A DNA stretch of 5,803 bases from Pseudomonadota bacterium (GTDB taxonomy: Bacteria; Pseudomonadota; Alphaproteobacteria; Rhizobiales; Hyphomicrobiaceae): NCBI GenBank assembly GCA_021813195.1, contig JAKALI010000294.1, forward strand, positions 1-5,803, read 5' to 3'. Shown piece by piece: positions 1-5,803 of this stretch (position 1 is the first letter of the stretch; each line of letters opens with the position of its first letter). A program made the translations under genes and the position numbers. The notes beneath the pieces are model-generated. The model had not been told where the DNA came from and did not search any database. It saw only the letters and a list, made by a program, of their open reading frames with translations.

Positions 1-334
1 GCGGGTCGTCCTCCGGATCGATCTCGGCGTATTCATCGGCGATCTTCTGGAACAACAGGTAGGCCTTGGCGTGGTCGGTATGTGAGCCGTTGTTGTCGGA
101 ATAGATGCGGGCGAGATAGTACTCGGCCATAAATTCGTTGCCGGCTGCCGCATATTCGAGTGCAGGGATGGCAATTTCGTAGTAGCCGCCCTGATACGCG
201 CTGAGGCCCTGTTTCAAAGCTTCGCGCGGTGATGAGAACGAAATCGTTGTGCCAGCGCGTGCCGCCATTGCGGAAAACGCAATGCAAACGAGCGCACAAA
301 CGGCTCCACGAGCCATGACCTTAAATGTCTGCAT
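1..334 (-). CDS. Secreted SEL1/TPR-repeat protein, ExoR-like, 3' part cut by window edge
   Basis: The first 111 codons are present; the frame is open at the left edge. Residues 1-27 form a signal peptide: a basic start (K5, R9), a hydrophobic core ([14 protein letters not shown]) and an ARA cleavage site before G28, so the protein is probably periplasmic. Residues 36-63 look like a TPR-type helix pair ([19 protein letters not shown]). Residues 64-100 fit a SEL1 repeat ([20 protein letters not shown], then [13 protein letters not shown]). The following acidic, proline-containing stretch ([11 protein letters not shown]) resembles the rhizobial ExoR family. ExoR is a periplasmic SEL1 protein that restrains the ExoS-ChvI two-component system; assigning that role here is inference. 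The chosen ATG (332-334) has a GGAAGAG ribosome site at 342-348, 7 bases upstream and inside the end of ilvD, and it overlaps ilvD by 14 bases. A second ATG at 314-316 lies just after the ilvD stop and would give a shorter but still valid signal peptide; its ribosome site is poor. Membership of the SEL1 class is quite certain, ExoR identity less so. Confidence 0.8.
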   Translation of the reverse strand, partial: MQTFKVMARGAVCALVCIAFSAMAARAGTTISFSSPREALKQGLSAYQGGYYEIAIPALEYAAAGNEFMAEYYLARIYSDNNGSHTDHAKAYLLFQKIADEYAEIDPEDDP

Positions 335-2045
335 AGCAGAACTCTTCCGCCTTTCCGCCGGCATGGGTAACCGCACCGTAGCGCGCCGGCCCCACCTGAT
401 CGGCAAACTTTGCGATCGCGCCCGTACGATACGGGTTCGGCGGCGCTTTCCATTGGGCTCGCCGCCGTTGCAGTTCTTCGGCGCTGACCTCGATGTCGAT
501 TGTCCCGGCATCCGCATCGATGGCGATGATGTCGCCATCACGCACCAAGCCTATCGGACCACCCACGGCGGCTTCTGGACCGACGTGGCCCACACACAGC
601 CCGCGCGTCGCACCCGAGAAGCGACCATCGGTGATGAGCGCCACCTTGTCTCCCGAACCTTGACCGTACAGGGCGGCCGTCGTGGACAACATCTCGCGCA
701 TACCGGGTCCGCCTTTGGGACCTTCGTACCGGATGACGATCACTTCACCGTCCTTGTAGGCCCGCGCCGAGACAGCCGCGAAGGCGTCCTCTTCACAATC
801 AAAGACCCGGGCGGGACCGCGGAACTTCGTCATCTTCAGACCCGCAACTTTCACAATCGCGCCATCCGGCGCGAGCGAGCCTTTAAGACCGACGACGCCA
901 CCCGTCGGCGACAGTGGCCGCGACACGGGGTAGACGACCTTCTGATCCGCGTTGAATGTGACGCTCGCGAGATTTTCGGCCATCGTACGGCCGGTCACGG
1001 TGAGGCAGTCGCCGTGCAAGTAGCCCCCGTCCAATAAAGCCTTGAGGACCTGCGGCACGCCGCCGATATCAAACAGGTCCTTGGCGATATACTGACCGCC
1101 GGGCTTGAGATCAGCGATGTAAGGGGTTTTGCGGAAGATCTCGGCGACGTCGAACAGGTCGAAGTCGATGCCACATTCGTGCGCCATCGCCGGAAGATGA
1201 AGTGCGGCGTTGGTCGAACCACCGGTCGCCGCAACGGCGACCGCAGCATTCTCGAACGCCTTGCGCGTGCAAATGTCCCGCGGGCGAATGCCATCAGCGA
1301 TCAGTCGCATGACGGCCTTGCCACTCAACACGGCGTAACTGTCACGTTCCTCGTAGGGCGCAGGCGCACCAGCCGAACCAGGCAAAGCAAGGCCAATAGC
1401 TTCGGACACCATGGCCATGGTGTTAGCCGTGAACTGCCCGCCGCACGCCCCCGCACTCGGACAAGCGACGCATTCCAGCTCGTGCAAGTCTTCGTCACTC
1501 ATGCGGCCCGAGGAGTGCATGCCAACACCCTCAAACACATCCTGGACTGTGACGTCACGGCCCCTATAGCGGCCTGGTAGAATTGAGCCTCCGTACATGA
1601 AGACAGATGGCACGTTGAGGCGCAGCATGGCCATCATGGTGCCCGGCAATGACTTGTCGCAACCCGCGATGCCGACCAGCGCATCGTAGCAGTGCCCACG
1701 CATCGTCAATTCGATTGAATCGGCGATCACCTCGCGGCTAACGAGGGAGGCCTTCATGCCTTGATGACCCATCGCAATGCCGTCGGTCACGGTGATGGTG
1801 CAGAATTCTCGCGGCGTGCCGCCCGCTTCAATCACGCCCTTCTTGGCAGCTTGAGCCTGGCGCATCAGAGCAATGTTACAGGGTGCCGCCTCGTTCCAGC
1901 AGGAAACGACCCCGACGAAAGGCTGGTTGATCTCCTCTTCTGTCAGCCCCATCGCGTAATAATAGGAGCGATGCGGCGCGCGTGAGGGCCCCACCGTCAC
2001 ATGCCGGCTCGGCAATTTGTTTTTATCGAACGCCTTGACGTCCAT
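321..2045 (-). CDS. ilvD: Dihydroxy-acid dehydratase, [2Fe-2S] type (EC 4.2.1.9)
   Basis: This cytosolic enzyme dehydrates 2,3-dihydroxy-isovalerate and 2,3-dihydroxy-3-methylvalerate to the 2-keto acids that become valine, leucine and isoleucine. The 574-residue protein is full length for the short IlvD type. Both family signatures are present: [11 protein letters not shown] at 129-139 and [12 protein letters not shown] at 469-480. Three cysteines, C56 (NEAAPCN), C129 (GCDK) and C201 (GACGG), have the 73/72 spacing of the [2Fe-2S] plant/mycobacterial enzymes. E. coli IlvD lacks the first of these. D88 ([10 protein letters not shown]), D130 and K131 fit the magnesium site, and S477 in GRFSG fits the proposed catalytic serine. 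The start ATG (2043-2045) gives the usual N-terminus of the family; the ribosome site upstream is weak (GGAC about 7 bases away). The stop lies 14 bases inside the next gene, an ExoR-like secreted protein, which points to co-transcription. No leader peptide rich in Ile/Leu/Val codons was seen upstream, so attenuation is not supported. Confidence 0.98.
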   Translation of the reverse strand: MDVKAFDKNKLPSRHVTVGPSRAPHRSYYYAMGLTEEEINQPFVGVVSCWNEAAPCNIALMRQAQAAKKGVIEAGGTPREFCTITVTDGIAMGHQGMKASLVSREVIADSIELTMRGHCYDALVGIAGCDKSLPGTMMAMLRLNVPSVFMYGGSILPGRYRGRDVTVQDVFEGVGMHSSGRMSDEDLHELECVACPSAGACGGQFTANTMAMVSEAIGLALPGSAGAPAPYEERDSYAVLSGKAVMRLIADGIRPRDICTRKAFENAAVAVAATGGSTNAALHLPAMAHECGIDFDLFDVAEIFRKTPYIADLKPGGQYIAKDLFDIGGVPQVLKALLDGGYLHGDCLTVTGRTMAENLASVTFNADQKVVYPVSRPLSPTGGVVGLKGSLAPDGAIVKVAGLKMTKFRGPARVFDCEEDAFAAVSARAYKDGEVIVIRYEGPKGGPGMREMLSTTAALYGQGSGDKVALITDGRFSGATRGLCVGHVGPEAAVGGPIGLVRDGDIIAIDADAGTIDIEVSAEELQRRRAQWKAPPNPYRTGAIAKFADQVGPARYGAVTHAGGKAEEFCYADI

Positions 2046-2090
2046 GTTTCGGGTCCGAGTTCGTTACATGTTGATGGAGCAACCCCGCCG

Positions 2091-2104
2091 CTCCGATCGC
2101 GGAG
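2091..2104. repeat. Inverted repeat in the ilvD leader (5-bp arms, 4-base loop)
   Basis: CTCCG-atcg-CGGAG is a perfect GC-rich inverted repeat lying about 46-60 bases before the ilvD start. If ilvD transcription starts upstream of it, the leader RNA could fold here. No run of U follows, so it is not an intrinsic terminator. Arms this short can occur by chance in GC-rich DNA. Confidence 0.35.
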
Positions 2105-2223
2105 AGGTCACGCTTGTTGGAGTTGCGAAGCGGCCACCGCAGCTTTGACCCCGCCTCCGAGGAAATTTGAGAAACCTCTGGCGATGGTTTGTGGCTCAAT
2201 AGAGGCACATGGCTCTTCATCGA

Positions 2224-2239
2224 GTTGCTAATCGGCAAC
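2224..2239. repeat. Inverted repeat, possible operator
   Basis: GTTGC-taatcg-GCAAC is a perfect 5-bp inverted repeat with a 6-base spacer, about 180 bases before ilvD and 255 before the DUF898 gene. Size and form suit the binding site of a dimeric regulator. There is no following T-run in either direction, so it is not a terminator. The regulator is unknown and the role is inferred from form only. Confidence 0.35.
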
Positions 2240-2253
2240 AACGGTTAAGCAAT

Positions 2254-2265
2254 CCTCTTGAGAGG
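2254..2265. repeat. Short palindrome CCTCT-tg-AGAGG
   Basis: A perfect 5-bp inverted repeat around a 2-base centre, only 14 bases after the preceding GTTGC/GCAAC repeat and 3 bases before the next one. Too tight to form an RNA hairpin, so if it works at all it is as a DNA-binding site. Chance occurrence is possible. Confidence 0.3.
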
Positions 2266-2268
2266 ACC

Positions 2269-2285
2269 TGGCCGCTCATTGGCCA
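2269..2285. repeat. Inverted repeat TGGCC-gctcatt-GGCCA
   Basis: A perfect 5-bp inverted repeat with a 7-base loop, the third in a cluster spanning 2224-2285. It could fold as a small hairpin in RNA or serve as a DNA-binding site. No T-run follows on either strand, so termination is unlikely. Confidence 0.3.
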
Positions 2286-2483
2286 TTTCACGAGCTAATC
2301 TATCACCTTGGCGTCAAAACGGCCGCCTAAGGACACTTTCAGGGCCTGACCCGGCGAAGGCTCGCGCCAGCCGATGTCGCAAATTATTAATGGGACGCAC
2401 ACGATTGATCGGATAATGGACGGGTCCCCTCGCTGGTCCGATGGGACATGGGACGCGTGCACTGCGTGGATGTCTCCAACTGC

Positions 2484-2487
2484 GAGG
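2484..2487 (+). promoter_or_regulatory. Ribosome binding site deciding the DUF898 start
   Basis: GAGG sits 7 bases before the ATG at 2495. The upstream in-frame ATG at 2441 has no comparable site, so the downstream start is preferred. Confidence 0.55.
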
Positions 2488-2494
2488 TTGCCGA

Positions 2495-3595
2495 ATGTCG
2501 CCACATCGGAGCTCGGGGCCAGAGCAAAGCGCCCTGGTGCTCAGCTGGGAGCAGCCCCGAGGCCTCGCCGGCCTGTCGATCATCAATTTTCTTCTTCGCG
2601 TCGTGACCCTTGGCCTCTACGGCTTTTGGGCCAAGACCGAAGTGCGCCGCCGCCTGTGGTCGGCGATGAGGCTCAACGGCGAACCGCTCGCCTACACGGG
2701 TACTGGCGGTGAGTTGTTGCGGGGGTTTCTCGTCGTGTTCGGGATCATCGTTCTCCCGCTTTTTCTCGCCACGTTCACCGCCGTCGTTGCGTTCGGCCCG
2801 GAATCGTCAGCGCTCGCAGCATTCCAAGTTGCCGTCTACCTGATCTTTCTCGGATTATGGGGTGTCGGCATCTGGCGCGCCCAACGCTATCGGTTGTCGC
2901 GAACGATGTGGCGCGGGATCCGGGGGCGATTGAAAGGCAACGAGGTGCACTTCGCCTGGACCTTTTTTTGGACAGCGCTGTTGGTCCCGCTGACGTTGGG
3001 TTGGATCATCCCCTGGCGTTCCACAAAGCTGCAATCGCTCCTCACCAATGCCACCCACTTCGGCGATCGTCGATTCGCGTTCGCAGCCTCCTGCAGGCCT
3101 CTTTACACTACATTTGCCTGGGCTTGGCTGGCGATGGCGGTGATCACGGTCGCCGGCATTGTGTTAGCCAACATCATGATTGCCGCGACCATTGTCATGT
3201 TGCCAGGTCAGGACCTGGAGAGCCTGCAGCTACTTTTCGCCGCCATCGGGCTTGGCGTGCTGGCCGTAGGTTACGTGTTCTGGATCATCGTCAGTTCGTG
3301 GTATCGCGCGCGTCAGACCAACTACTTCGCTGCGAACACGCACTATGAGGGTGCAAGCCTCCGCGGCACGTTGACTGGACGCGGACTGATCGGCGTTGCT
3401 ATTGTGAACGTCTTCATCATCGTCCTCAGTCTCGGAATTTTCGCGCCGATCGCGCAGGCACGGGCCTGGCGGTACGTCGTGAACAATCTTTCAATTGATG
3501 GCGAAGTCCCCTTGGGCGAAATCGCACAAGCTGCCGACGACGGTCTCGAACGCGGGGAGGGCCTGGCACAGGCTTTCGATTTCGATGGCTTCTGA
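2495..3595 (+). CDS. DUF898 (YjgN-like) multi-pass inner-membrane protein
   Basis: A 366-residue membrane protein whose family function is unknown. The family is recognised from the N-terminal block NFLLRVVTLGLYGFWAKTEV, closely followed by RRRLWSAMRLNGEPLAYTGT. Hydrophobic segments lie near residues 24-44, 76-100, 110-127, 153-172, 205-234, 246-268 and 296-320. Between them, five related polar segments recur, each usually with an aromatic residue about 17 positions before a glycine: W45/G62, W174/G190, W269/G286 and I319/G336, plus a degenerate one ending at G148. Each has several Arg/Lys, so these loops are probably cytosolic or at the membrane surface. The start at 2495 is chosen for its GAGG ribosome site; an in-frame ATG at 2441 would add 18 arginine- and cysteine-containing residues that do not look like the family. 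The last 11 bases overlap the M48 protease gene, implying one mRNA and a shared job. The short acidic tail (residues 347-366) is unremarkable. Confidence 0.9.
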   Translation: MSPHRSSGPEQSALVLSWEQPRGLAGLSIINFLLRVVTLGLYGFWAKTEVRRRLWSAMRLNGEPLAYTGTGGELLRGFLVVFGIIVLPLFLATFTAVVAFGPESSALAAFQVAVYLIFLGLWGVGIWRAQRYRLSRTMWRGIRGRLKGNEVHFAWTFFWTALLVPLTLGWIIPWRSTKLQSLLTNATHFGDRRFAFAASCRPLYTTFAWAWLAMAVITVAGIVLANIMIAATIVMLPGQDLESLQLLFAAIGLGVLAVGYVFWIIVSSWYRARQTNYFAANTHYEGASLRGTLTGRGLIGVAIVNVFIIVLSLGIFAPIAQARAWRYVVNNLSIDGEVPLGEIAQAADDGLERGEGLAQAFDFDGF

Positions 3596-4754
3596 AACCT
3601 CAACGCATATGCCCATCACCGCGCGCTTCAGCGATGGCCGAACTGCCGCCTCTCGTGACGTCACGGCGCGGTTGGGTTCCTTCGGCATCGAAATCGCCGA
3701 TCCAGAAATCTCGTCCGCGCGGACGTGGCCGTTCGCGGGTTTACGCGCGGCAGAACCGATTACCCGGCATGCGATCGACGCGCTGCTCACGCATGCGTCT
3801 GAACCCGGCGCCACGCTGTTCGTCGCCAACGCTGCCTTCGCACGTGAATTGGCGCGCCGTGCGCCACACTTGTCGGCAGCCTCTGAGCGTTGGCGCGCGG
3901 CGCGGCCCTGGATGTGGACGGCGGCAGCCCTGCTGCTCATCGGCATTAGCATCTCGGCCGCCGGGCTATCTCCTGCGCGTGCCATTGCCCGCCTGTTGCC
4001 CGACACGGCGCGTGCCGCTCTTGGCGATCAAGTCGTAACGTCCATGACGTCGGATCGCGCGCTCTGTACGGAACCCCGGGGTCAGGCCGCGCTGGCGCGT
4101 CTTTCCGAACGACTGACAGCCGCAACAGGCTCGCAAAAGACCTTCCAGGTCGTCGTCGTCGACTGGGGCCTGCTCAATGCGTTTGCAACTCCGGGCGAGC
4201 GCATCGTTTTAACGCGCGGGCTCATTGCGAAGGCCAACGGCCCCGATGAGGTCGCCGGCGTGCTCGCCCATGAAATGGGGCATGGATTAGAATTGCATCC
4301 CGAAACCGGGCTCGTGCGGTCCTTGGGTCTGGCGGCATCCCTGGAATTGCTGCTGGGAGGTTCGGGCGGAGCGCTCGCTAATGTCGGGCTGCTGCTGGCG
4401 CAACTCTCCTATTCGCGCGAAGCAGAACGGGAGGCTGACGAACAGGCGCTTCGGCTGTTGCGCAACGCGGGCATCTCCAATCGAGGGCTCATCGACTTCT
4501 TCGATCGCGTCGTCGCACTCGAGGCCAAAGAGGGACCGGCCGGCACTGTGGCCCGCTACGATGTTTTGCGCTCTCATCCCCAAACCGTGGAGCGCAAGGA
4601 CCGCATCGCCCGCGAGCCGGACTATCCCAGCACACCCAGTCTGTCGGCGGCCGAATGGGCGCATCTGCAGGGCATTTGCGATGAACGCACCGGCCCTGAT
4701 GGCGCGCGCCGCCAGGGTCCCAGCGCTGAACCGGACATTGGCGTCCGACCTTAG
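3585..4754 (+). CDS. Membrane-anchored M48 family zinc metalloprotease with extra N-terminal domain
   Basis: A 389-residue protein. Residues 12-92 form a small beta-rich domain (FSDGRTAASRDVTARLGSFG, then TWPFAGLR and ATLFVANAAFARELARRAP) that matches the N-terminal domain often found on M48 proteins encoded beside DUF898, which I recall as DUF7092. One membrane helix follows at about 109-128, preceded by a basic RWRAARP; the positive-inside rule puts the N-terminal domain in the cytosol and the protease in the periplasm. The M48 domain has the zinc motif HEMGH at 229-233 (E230 catalytic) and the third zinc ligand in SREAEREAD, probably E281 with D285, plus the family's HPxxxxR motif at 331-337. 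A weakly hydrophobic stretch (244-275) lies between the zinc motifs. All catalytic residues are intact, so the enzyme should be active; its substrate is unknown. The start at 3585 lies 11 bases inside the DUF898 gene with a weak ribosome site, suggesting translational coupling. Upstream ATGs in the same frame would add residues that lie deep in the DUF898 gene. Confidence 0.93.
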   Translation: MASETSTHMPITARFSDGRTAASRDVTARLGSFGIEIADPEISSARTWPFAGLRAAEPITRHAIDALLTHASEPGATLFVANAAFARELARRAPHLSAASERWRAARPWMWTAAALLLIGISISAAGLSPARAIARLLPDTARAALGDQVVTSMTSDRALCTEPRGQAALARLSERLTAATGSQKTFQVVVVDWGLLNAFATPGERIVLTRGLIAKANGPDEVAGVLAHEMGHGLELHPETGLVRSLGLAASLELLLGGSGGALANVGLLLAQLSYSREAEREADEQALRLLRNAGISNRGLIDFFDRVVALEAKEGPAGTVARYDVLRSHPQTVERKDRIAREPDYPSTPSLSAAEWAHLQGICDERTGPDGARRQGPSAEPDIGVRP

Positions 4755-4792
4755 CAGGATCGAGCTATTTTCTTGTTTCCAGCAATGGACTT

Positions 4793-4930
4793 TCATACGG
4801 GCGCCCCCCATTTCACCGGAGCGGTCATCGCGAAAGCACGCTTGTGCCCGACCTTGGCCTCATTTCTCGGGGCATCGTGCACATGAAAATGCTTCAACGA
4901 CGCACCCTCCAAAACCTTAAGCAGGTCGTC
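4793..4930 (-). pseudogene. Possible degraded PurK C-terminal fragment
   Basis: On the minus strand, in the 184-base gap after the protease gene, a 45-codon open stretch ending in a TGA at 4793-4795 reads DDLLKVLEGASLKHFHVH and then DAPRNEAKVGHKRAF. The pattern A-S-L-x-H ... PRxxxxKxGH near a C-terminus recalls the end of PurK (LHLYGK, then PRPGRKMGH), the ATP-dependent carboxylase subunit of purine synthesis. The frame continues upstream into the antisense of the DUF2939 gene without further PurK-like sequence and has no start of its own. The match is short, conserved arginine and glycine positions are changed, and it may be chance. Confidence 0.15.
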
Positions 4931-4938
4931 CGCACGAC

Positions 4939-5583
4939 ATGATCCGATTTGCGTCCCGTTTCGTCCTCTGGCTCGTCCCGTTCGGTCTGTATGCGGCCTC
5001 GCCGTTCGCAACGGCCTGGATCCTGCGCGAGGCGATTAAAGAGGGACATACCCCAACGATCGATCGCCTCATCGATTGGGACCGCGTGAGACCAACCCTG
5101 CGGGCGTCCATGACGAGCCTTGCCCTCAACCGGCCCATCGCGGCGAGCCTGATCGACGACGCCAACGCATCGCCACCGGCAGCCACCGGCTGGTGGCAAC
5201 GCTTCAAAGGCTACCTGGGGGCAAGCGCCGTCGATCAGCTCATCGAACGCTATGCGAACGCGCAAGGCCTGCCGCAACTCTTTACATACGGCCAAACTTA
5301 CCGCCGCATCGTCCAAGGCCACCAGGAGCCCGAGAAGACGCTCGCCAATTTGCCGGAGCGGTTCCGCGCATTCTGGTCGCGCATCCGCCACGTCGAATTC
5401 CTCACCCCCGCCCTATTCGAAATCGAGATGGAGGACAAATTCGACCCCACCCGCCGCTACACCGGTATCTTCACCTTCACCGAATGGCGCTGGCAGTTGA
5501 CGGGGCTTTACGTGCACACTGAAGCGAATCCCCTCGGGCGCTACGCGCGGATTGCTGCCGCGCGTCATCCGCTCGAGCGCTGA
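4939..5583 (+). CDS. DUF2939 family membrane-anchored/secreted protein
   Basis: A 214-residue protein of unknown function. Residues 4-27 form an uncleaved anchor or signal segment (FASRFVLWLVPFGLYAASPF), followed by the family block SPFATAWILREAIKEGHTPT and LIDWDRVRPTLRASMTSLAL. The family pattern is a conserved small-Pro after the helix, an 'Ala-Ile' helix, then a 'DW/DF..hR..L' motif. The C-terminal part (151-192: EFLTPALFEIEM, then YTGIFTFTEWRWQLTGLYV) is beta-rich and ends in the W-x-L-T-G-L strand typical of DUF2939. The middle (75-150) is helical and less conserved. Most of the protein should lie outside the cytosol, facing the periplasm. It starts 184 bases after the protease gene, so it may have its own promoter; I see only weak -35/-10 candidates and a distant AGG (4923-4925) as ribosome site. 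It is convergent with the tRNA gene downstream. Family assignment rests on recognised motifs, not a search. Confidence 0.82.
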   Translation: MIRFASRFVLWLVPFGLYAASPFATAWILREAIKEGHTPTIDRLIDWDRVRPTLRASMTSLALNRPIAASLIDDANASPPAATGWWQRFKGYLGASAVDQLIERYANAQGLPQLFTYGQTYRRIVQGHQEPEKTLANLPERFRAFWSRIRHVEFLTPALFEIEMEDKFDPTRRYTGIFTFTEWRWQLTGLYVHTEANPLGRYARIAAARHPLER

Positions 5584-5618
5584 AGTGGTGGAAGTTCAAG
5601 GATCGTAGCGCGATGGCG

Positions 5619-5694
5619 TGGTGCCGCCTGCGTGACTCGAACACGCGACCCCATCATTACGAATGATGTGCTCTACCGGCTGAGCTAAGGCGGC
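5619..5694 (-). tRNA. tRNA-Thr, anticodon CGT, CCA encoded
   Basis: The minus strand folds as a canonical 76-base tRNA. The acceptor stem GCCGCCT/AGGCGGC is fully paired over 7 bp. The D arm is GCTC-agccggta-GAGC, the anticodon arm CATCA-ttCGTaa-TGATG with anticodon CGT (reads ACG, Thr), the variable loop GGGTC, and the T arm GCGTG-TTCGAGT-CACGC. Discriminator A73 is followed by an encoded CCA (TGG at 5619-5621 on the plus strand). G1-C72 and C2-G71 with G35/U36 fit threonyl-tRNA synthetase identity. All stems are perfect, so the gene should be functional. It ends 35 bases from the stop of the convergent DUF2939 gene; no terminator is evident in that gap. Confidence 0.97.
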
Positions 5695-5730
5695 GAATAG
5701 GTTCTCGCTGGAACGGGAACCCGAGCGCAG

Positions 5731-5759
5731 GGCATAGCTGCTGCGCCAGCGGATTGCAA
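5731..5759 (-). promoter_or_regulatory. Candidate sigma-70 type promoter of the tRNA-Thr gene
   Basis: Reading the minus strand, TTGCAA (5754-5759) and TATGCC (5731-5736) are separated by exactly 17 bases. Transcription would begin near 5724, about 30 bases before the mature tRNA 5' end. The GC-rich stretch right after the -10 (CTGCGCTCGGG) is of the kind seen in stable-RNA promoters under stringent control. Both hexamers are only partial matches. Nothing else was recognised between 5695 and the window end. Confidence 0.4.
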
Positions 5760-5803
5760 GGCGCTCAACCCGCCGACTGGGACGACCGGGCTCGACCCTT
5801 GCT

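Larger units (their letters stand above)
2046..2494. other. Divergent intergenic region between ilvD and the DUF898 gene
   Basis: About 450 bases separate the divergent starts of ilvD and the DUF898 gene. I find no open frame here with recognisable protein features; the short frames present have no good ribosome site. The region holds several inverted repeats (2091-2104, 2224-2239, 2254-2265, 2269-2285), listed separately. An AT-rich patch lies at 2380-2391 and a TATAAT-like GATAAT at 2412-2417, about 80 bases before the DUF898 start. That could be a -10 element, but no good -35 sits 16-18 bases upstream of it. No sure promoter could be assigned for ilvD either. Confidence 0.6.

Noticed and set aside
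249..1037. Long plus-strand open frame (262 codons) opposite ilvD.
   Set aside because: It is the antisense shadow of a highly conserved gene in GC-rich DNA; the translation is rich in Arg/His/Thr with no domain features.
2441..2494. Upstream ATG giving a DUF898 protein 18 residues longer.
   Set aside because: No ribosome site, and the added arginine/cysteine-containing residues are unlike the family; the ATG at 2495 has GAGG 7 bases upstream.
2295..2504. Minus-strand open frame of 69 codons ending in a stretch (SPGQALKVSLGGRFD) that recalls the 'GxGAxVxLxLGGKxD' segment of M81/MlrC-type proteins.
   Set aside because: The rest of the frame shows nothing of that family, the characteristic upstream DNPGGG motif is absent, there is no ribosome site, and it runs antisense into the DUF898 start. 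Most likely chance; a profile search would settle it.
2963..2969. Run of seven T in the DUF898 gene, considered as a slippage or frameshift site.
   Set aside because: The normal frame reads straight through it (Thr-Phe-Phe-Trp) and family features continue on both sides; the run is not a standard -1 slippery heptamer in this frame.
4287..4811. Minus-strand open frame of 174 codons opposite the M48 protease gene.
   Set aside because: It covers the conserved zinc motifs of the protease in antisense and shows no family features of its own.
5619..5694. tRNA gene as an attachment site for an integrated element.
   Set aside because: No integrase gene and no direct repeat of the tRNA 3' end is seen in the window; the flanking genes look native.

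Overview
The window looks like chromosomal DNA from a GC-rich alphaproteobacterium, most likely of the Hyphomicrobiales (rhizobial/Hyphomicrobium-like) group. This is inferred from the plant-type [2Fe-2S] IlvD, the ExoR-like SEL1 protein, and the DUF898, M48 and DUF2939 proteins, which are typical of that class. Base composition and codon use look even throughout. I see no transposase, integrase, CRISPR array or phage gene, so this reads as an ordinary core/housekeeping region.

Left part, minus strand (1-2045): ilvD, dihydroxy-acid dehydratase of branched-chain amino acid synthesis, is complete. It is followed without a gap by a secreted SEL1/TPR-repeat protein resembling ExoR, which runs off the left edge. 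The two frames overlap by 14 bases, so they are probably co-transcribed and translationally coupled.

Middle (2046-2494): a divergent intergenic region of about 450 bases. It has no convincing gene but several short inverted repeats, three of them packed into about 60 bases, and presumably carries the control elements for both sides.

Right part, plus strand (2495-5583): a multi-pass DUF898 (YjgN-like) membrane protein built from five related cytosol/membrane repeats overlaps by 11 bases a membrane-anchored M48 zinc metalloprotease with an extra N-terminal domain. After a 184-base gap comes a small membrane-anchored or secreted DUF2939 protein. The function of the DUF898 and DUF2939 proteins is not known. 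The overlap suggests the DUF898 protein and the protease work together at the inner membrane.

Right edge, minus strand (5619-5694): a complete tRNA-Thr with anticodon CGT and an encoded CCA end, convergent with the DUF2939 gene, with a plausible promoter upstream. The least ordinary items are the repeat architecture of the DUF898 protein, its coupling to the M48 protease, the ilvD/ExoR-like overlap, and a weak PurK-like C-terminal fragment on the minus strand between the protease and DUF2939 genes.
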